13,040 nt of DNA from Betaproteobacteria bacterium (lineage in GTDB: Bacteria > Pseudomonadota > Gammaproteobacteria > Burkholderiales > SG8-41), in NCBI GenBank assembly GCA_021414185.1, contig JAIOOZ010000227.1, positions 1-13,040 on the forward strand, in the 5' to 3' direction. Shown in pieces: positions 12,806-13,040 of this stretch. Within the stretch, counting starts at the first letter, position 1, and each line of letters starts with the position of its first letter. A program made the position numbers and the translations under genes. Under the pieces are notes generated by a model. It had not been told where the DNA came from, made no database searches, and was given only the letters and a program-made list of their open reading frames with translations.

Positions 12806-13040
12806 TTAAACCGCCGCGGCGGCACGTAATTCCGCGATCTCGCCTGCACTATAACCAATATCGCCGAGTATGCGCTCGGTGTGCTCGCCTACCGCCGGGA
12901 TCGGGTCGAGCCGCGCCTCGAATTCAGGCATGGTCACCGGCGGCAGCAGCACCGGTAAAGGACCGGCCGGTGAACCGACTTCGCGCCAGCGGTTGCGCGC
13001 CTTGAGCTGCGGATGCTCCCACACCTCCTGCGGCGTGTTG
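12806..13040 (-). CDS. CaiB/BaiF acyl-CoA transferase, C-terminal end only
   Basis: The last 77 codons and stop (TAA, 12806-12808) of a gene that begins to the right of the window. The visible segment NTPQEVWEHPQLKARNRW followed by a hydrophobic-proline stretch (PVLLPPV), GEHTERILGDIGYS and a C-terminal alanine run matches the C-terminal region of family III CoA-transferases, where a GEHT-ILxxLGYS pattern is typical. The catalytic Asp and N-terminal CoA-binding part are not in view, so activity cannot be judged. It lies 27 bases upstream of the PrpD gene and is presumably in the same transcript, giving the operon a second CoA-transferase besides the complete one. Confidence 0.85.
   Translation of the reverse strand, partial: NTPQEVWEHPQLKARNRWREVGSPAGPLPVLLPPVTMPEFEARLDPIPAVGEHTERILGDIGYSAGEIAELRAAAAV

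Larger units (their letters stand above)
2814..13040 (-). other. Probable polycistronic catabolic operon of at least 11 genes, start outside window
   Basis: Eleven minus-strand genes follow each other with these gaps in transcription order: 27, 8, 1, 25, 49, overlap 4, 50, 46, overlap 4, and 20 bases. Such spacing, the shared theme of CoA-ester and carboxylate chemistry, and the absence of any convincing internal promoter or terminator support one transcription unit. Three sets are visible: CoA-transferase, two PrpD, two Bug (9032-13040); crotonase, CoA-transferase, Bug (4943-7931); DUF35, thiolase-like, MaoC (2814-4896). The promoter and the regulator, if linked, lie to the right of the window. 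Confidence 0.7.

Noticed and set aside
1..13040. tRNA, rRNA, insertion sequence, CRISPR array or prophage elements
   Set aside because: Nothing with these characteristics was seen; the window is almost completely filled by protein-coding genes.

Overview
The window looks like a chromosomal accessory catabolic region of a high-GC betaproteobacterium, most likely Burkholderiales or a close relative. The reasons are the GC-rich coding, the very dense gene packing, and four periplasmic solute-binding proteins of the Bug/TctC (tripartite tricarboxylate transporter receptor) family, which is strongly expanded in Bordetella, Cupriavidus, Variovorax and relatives. The taxon is inferred from gene content; no rRNA or other marker is present.

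Layout. (1) At the left end, a minus-strand pair: a DapA/DHDPS-superfamily lyase or aldolase (365-1309) followed 4 bases later by a Bug receptor whose C-terminal part is cut by the window edge (1-360). A good sigma70-like promoter (1343-1371) precedes the pair. (2) One plus-strand gene, an MmgE/PrpD-family protein (1444-2817), is divergent from the first pair. Its stop codon overlaps the stop codon of the next, convergent gene. (3) From 13040 down to 2814 there is one long minus-strand gene run of at least 11 genes with gaps of 50 bases or less and two ATGA overlaps. In transcription order they are: CaiB/BaiF CoA-transferase (C-terminal end only), two MmgE/PrpD proteins, two Bug receptors, a crotonase-family protein, a complete CaiB/BaiF CoA-transferase, a third Bug receptor (the fourth in the window), a DUF35 zinc-ribbon/OB-fold protein, an SCP-x/thiolase-like protein, and a MaoC hydratase.

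How the genes may work together (inference). Bug receptors bind small carboxylates in the periplasm. CaiB/BaiF enzymes move CoA onto a carboxylic acid. The crotonase and MaoC proteins act on enoyl-CoAs. A thiolase-like protein paired with DUF35 and next to MaoC is the gene set used for side-chain hydration and retro-aldol cleavage in bacterial steroid degradation. The MmgE/PrpD proteins are dehydratases, decarboxylases or epimerases of polycarboxylates. Together this reads as uptake, CoA activation, hydration and C-C cleavage of an unidentified organic acid, perhaps a branched or cyclic di/tricarboxylate. The substrate cannot be read from the sequence. No membrane transporter subunit (TctA/TctB), regulator, mobile element, RNA gene or CRISPR array was seen.

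There is no gene-free stretch over 300 bases. The longest is the 134-base divergent region 1310-1443. The points most worth a second look are the thiolase-like protein with no nucleophilic cysteine in the DUF35/MaoC module, the crotonase lacking one of the two classical glutamates, a Bug receptor with an altered ligand loop, and three MmgE/PrpD proteins from visibly different subgroups.
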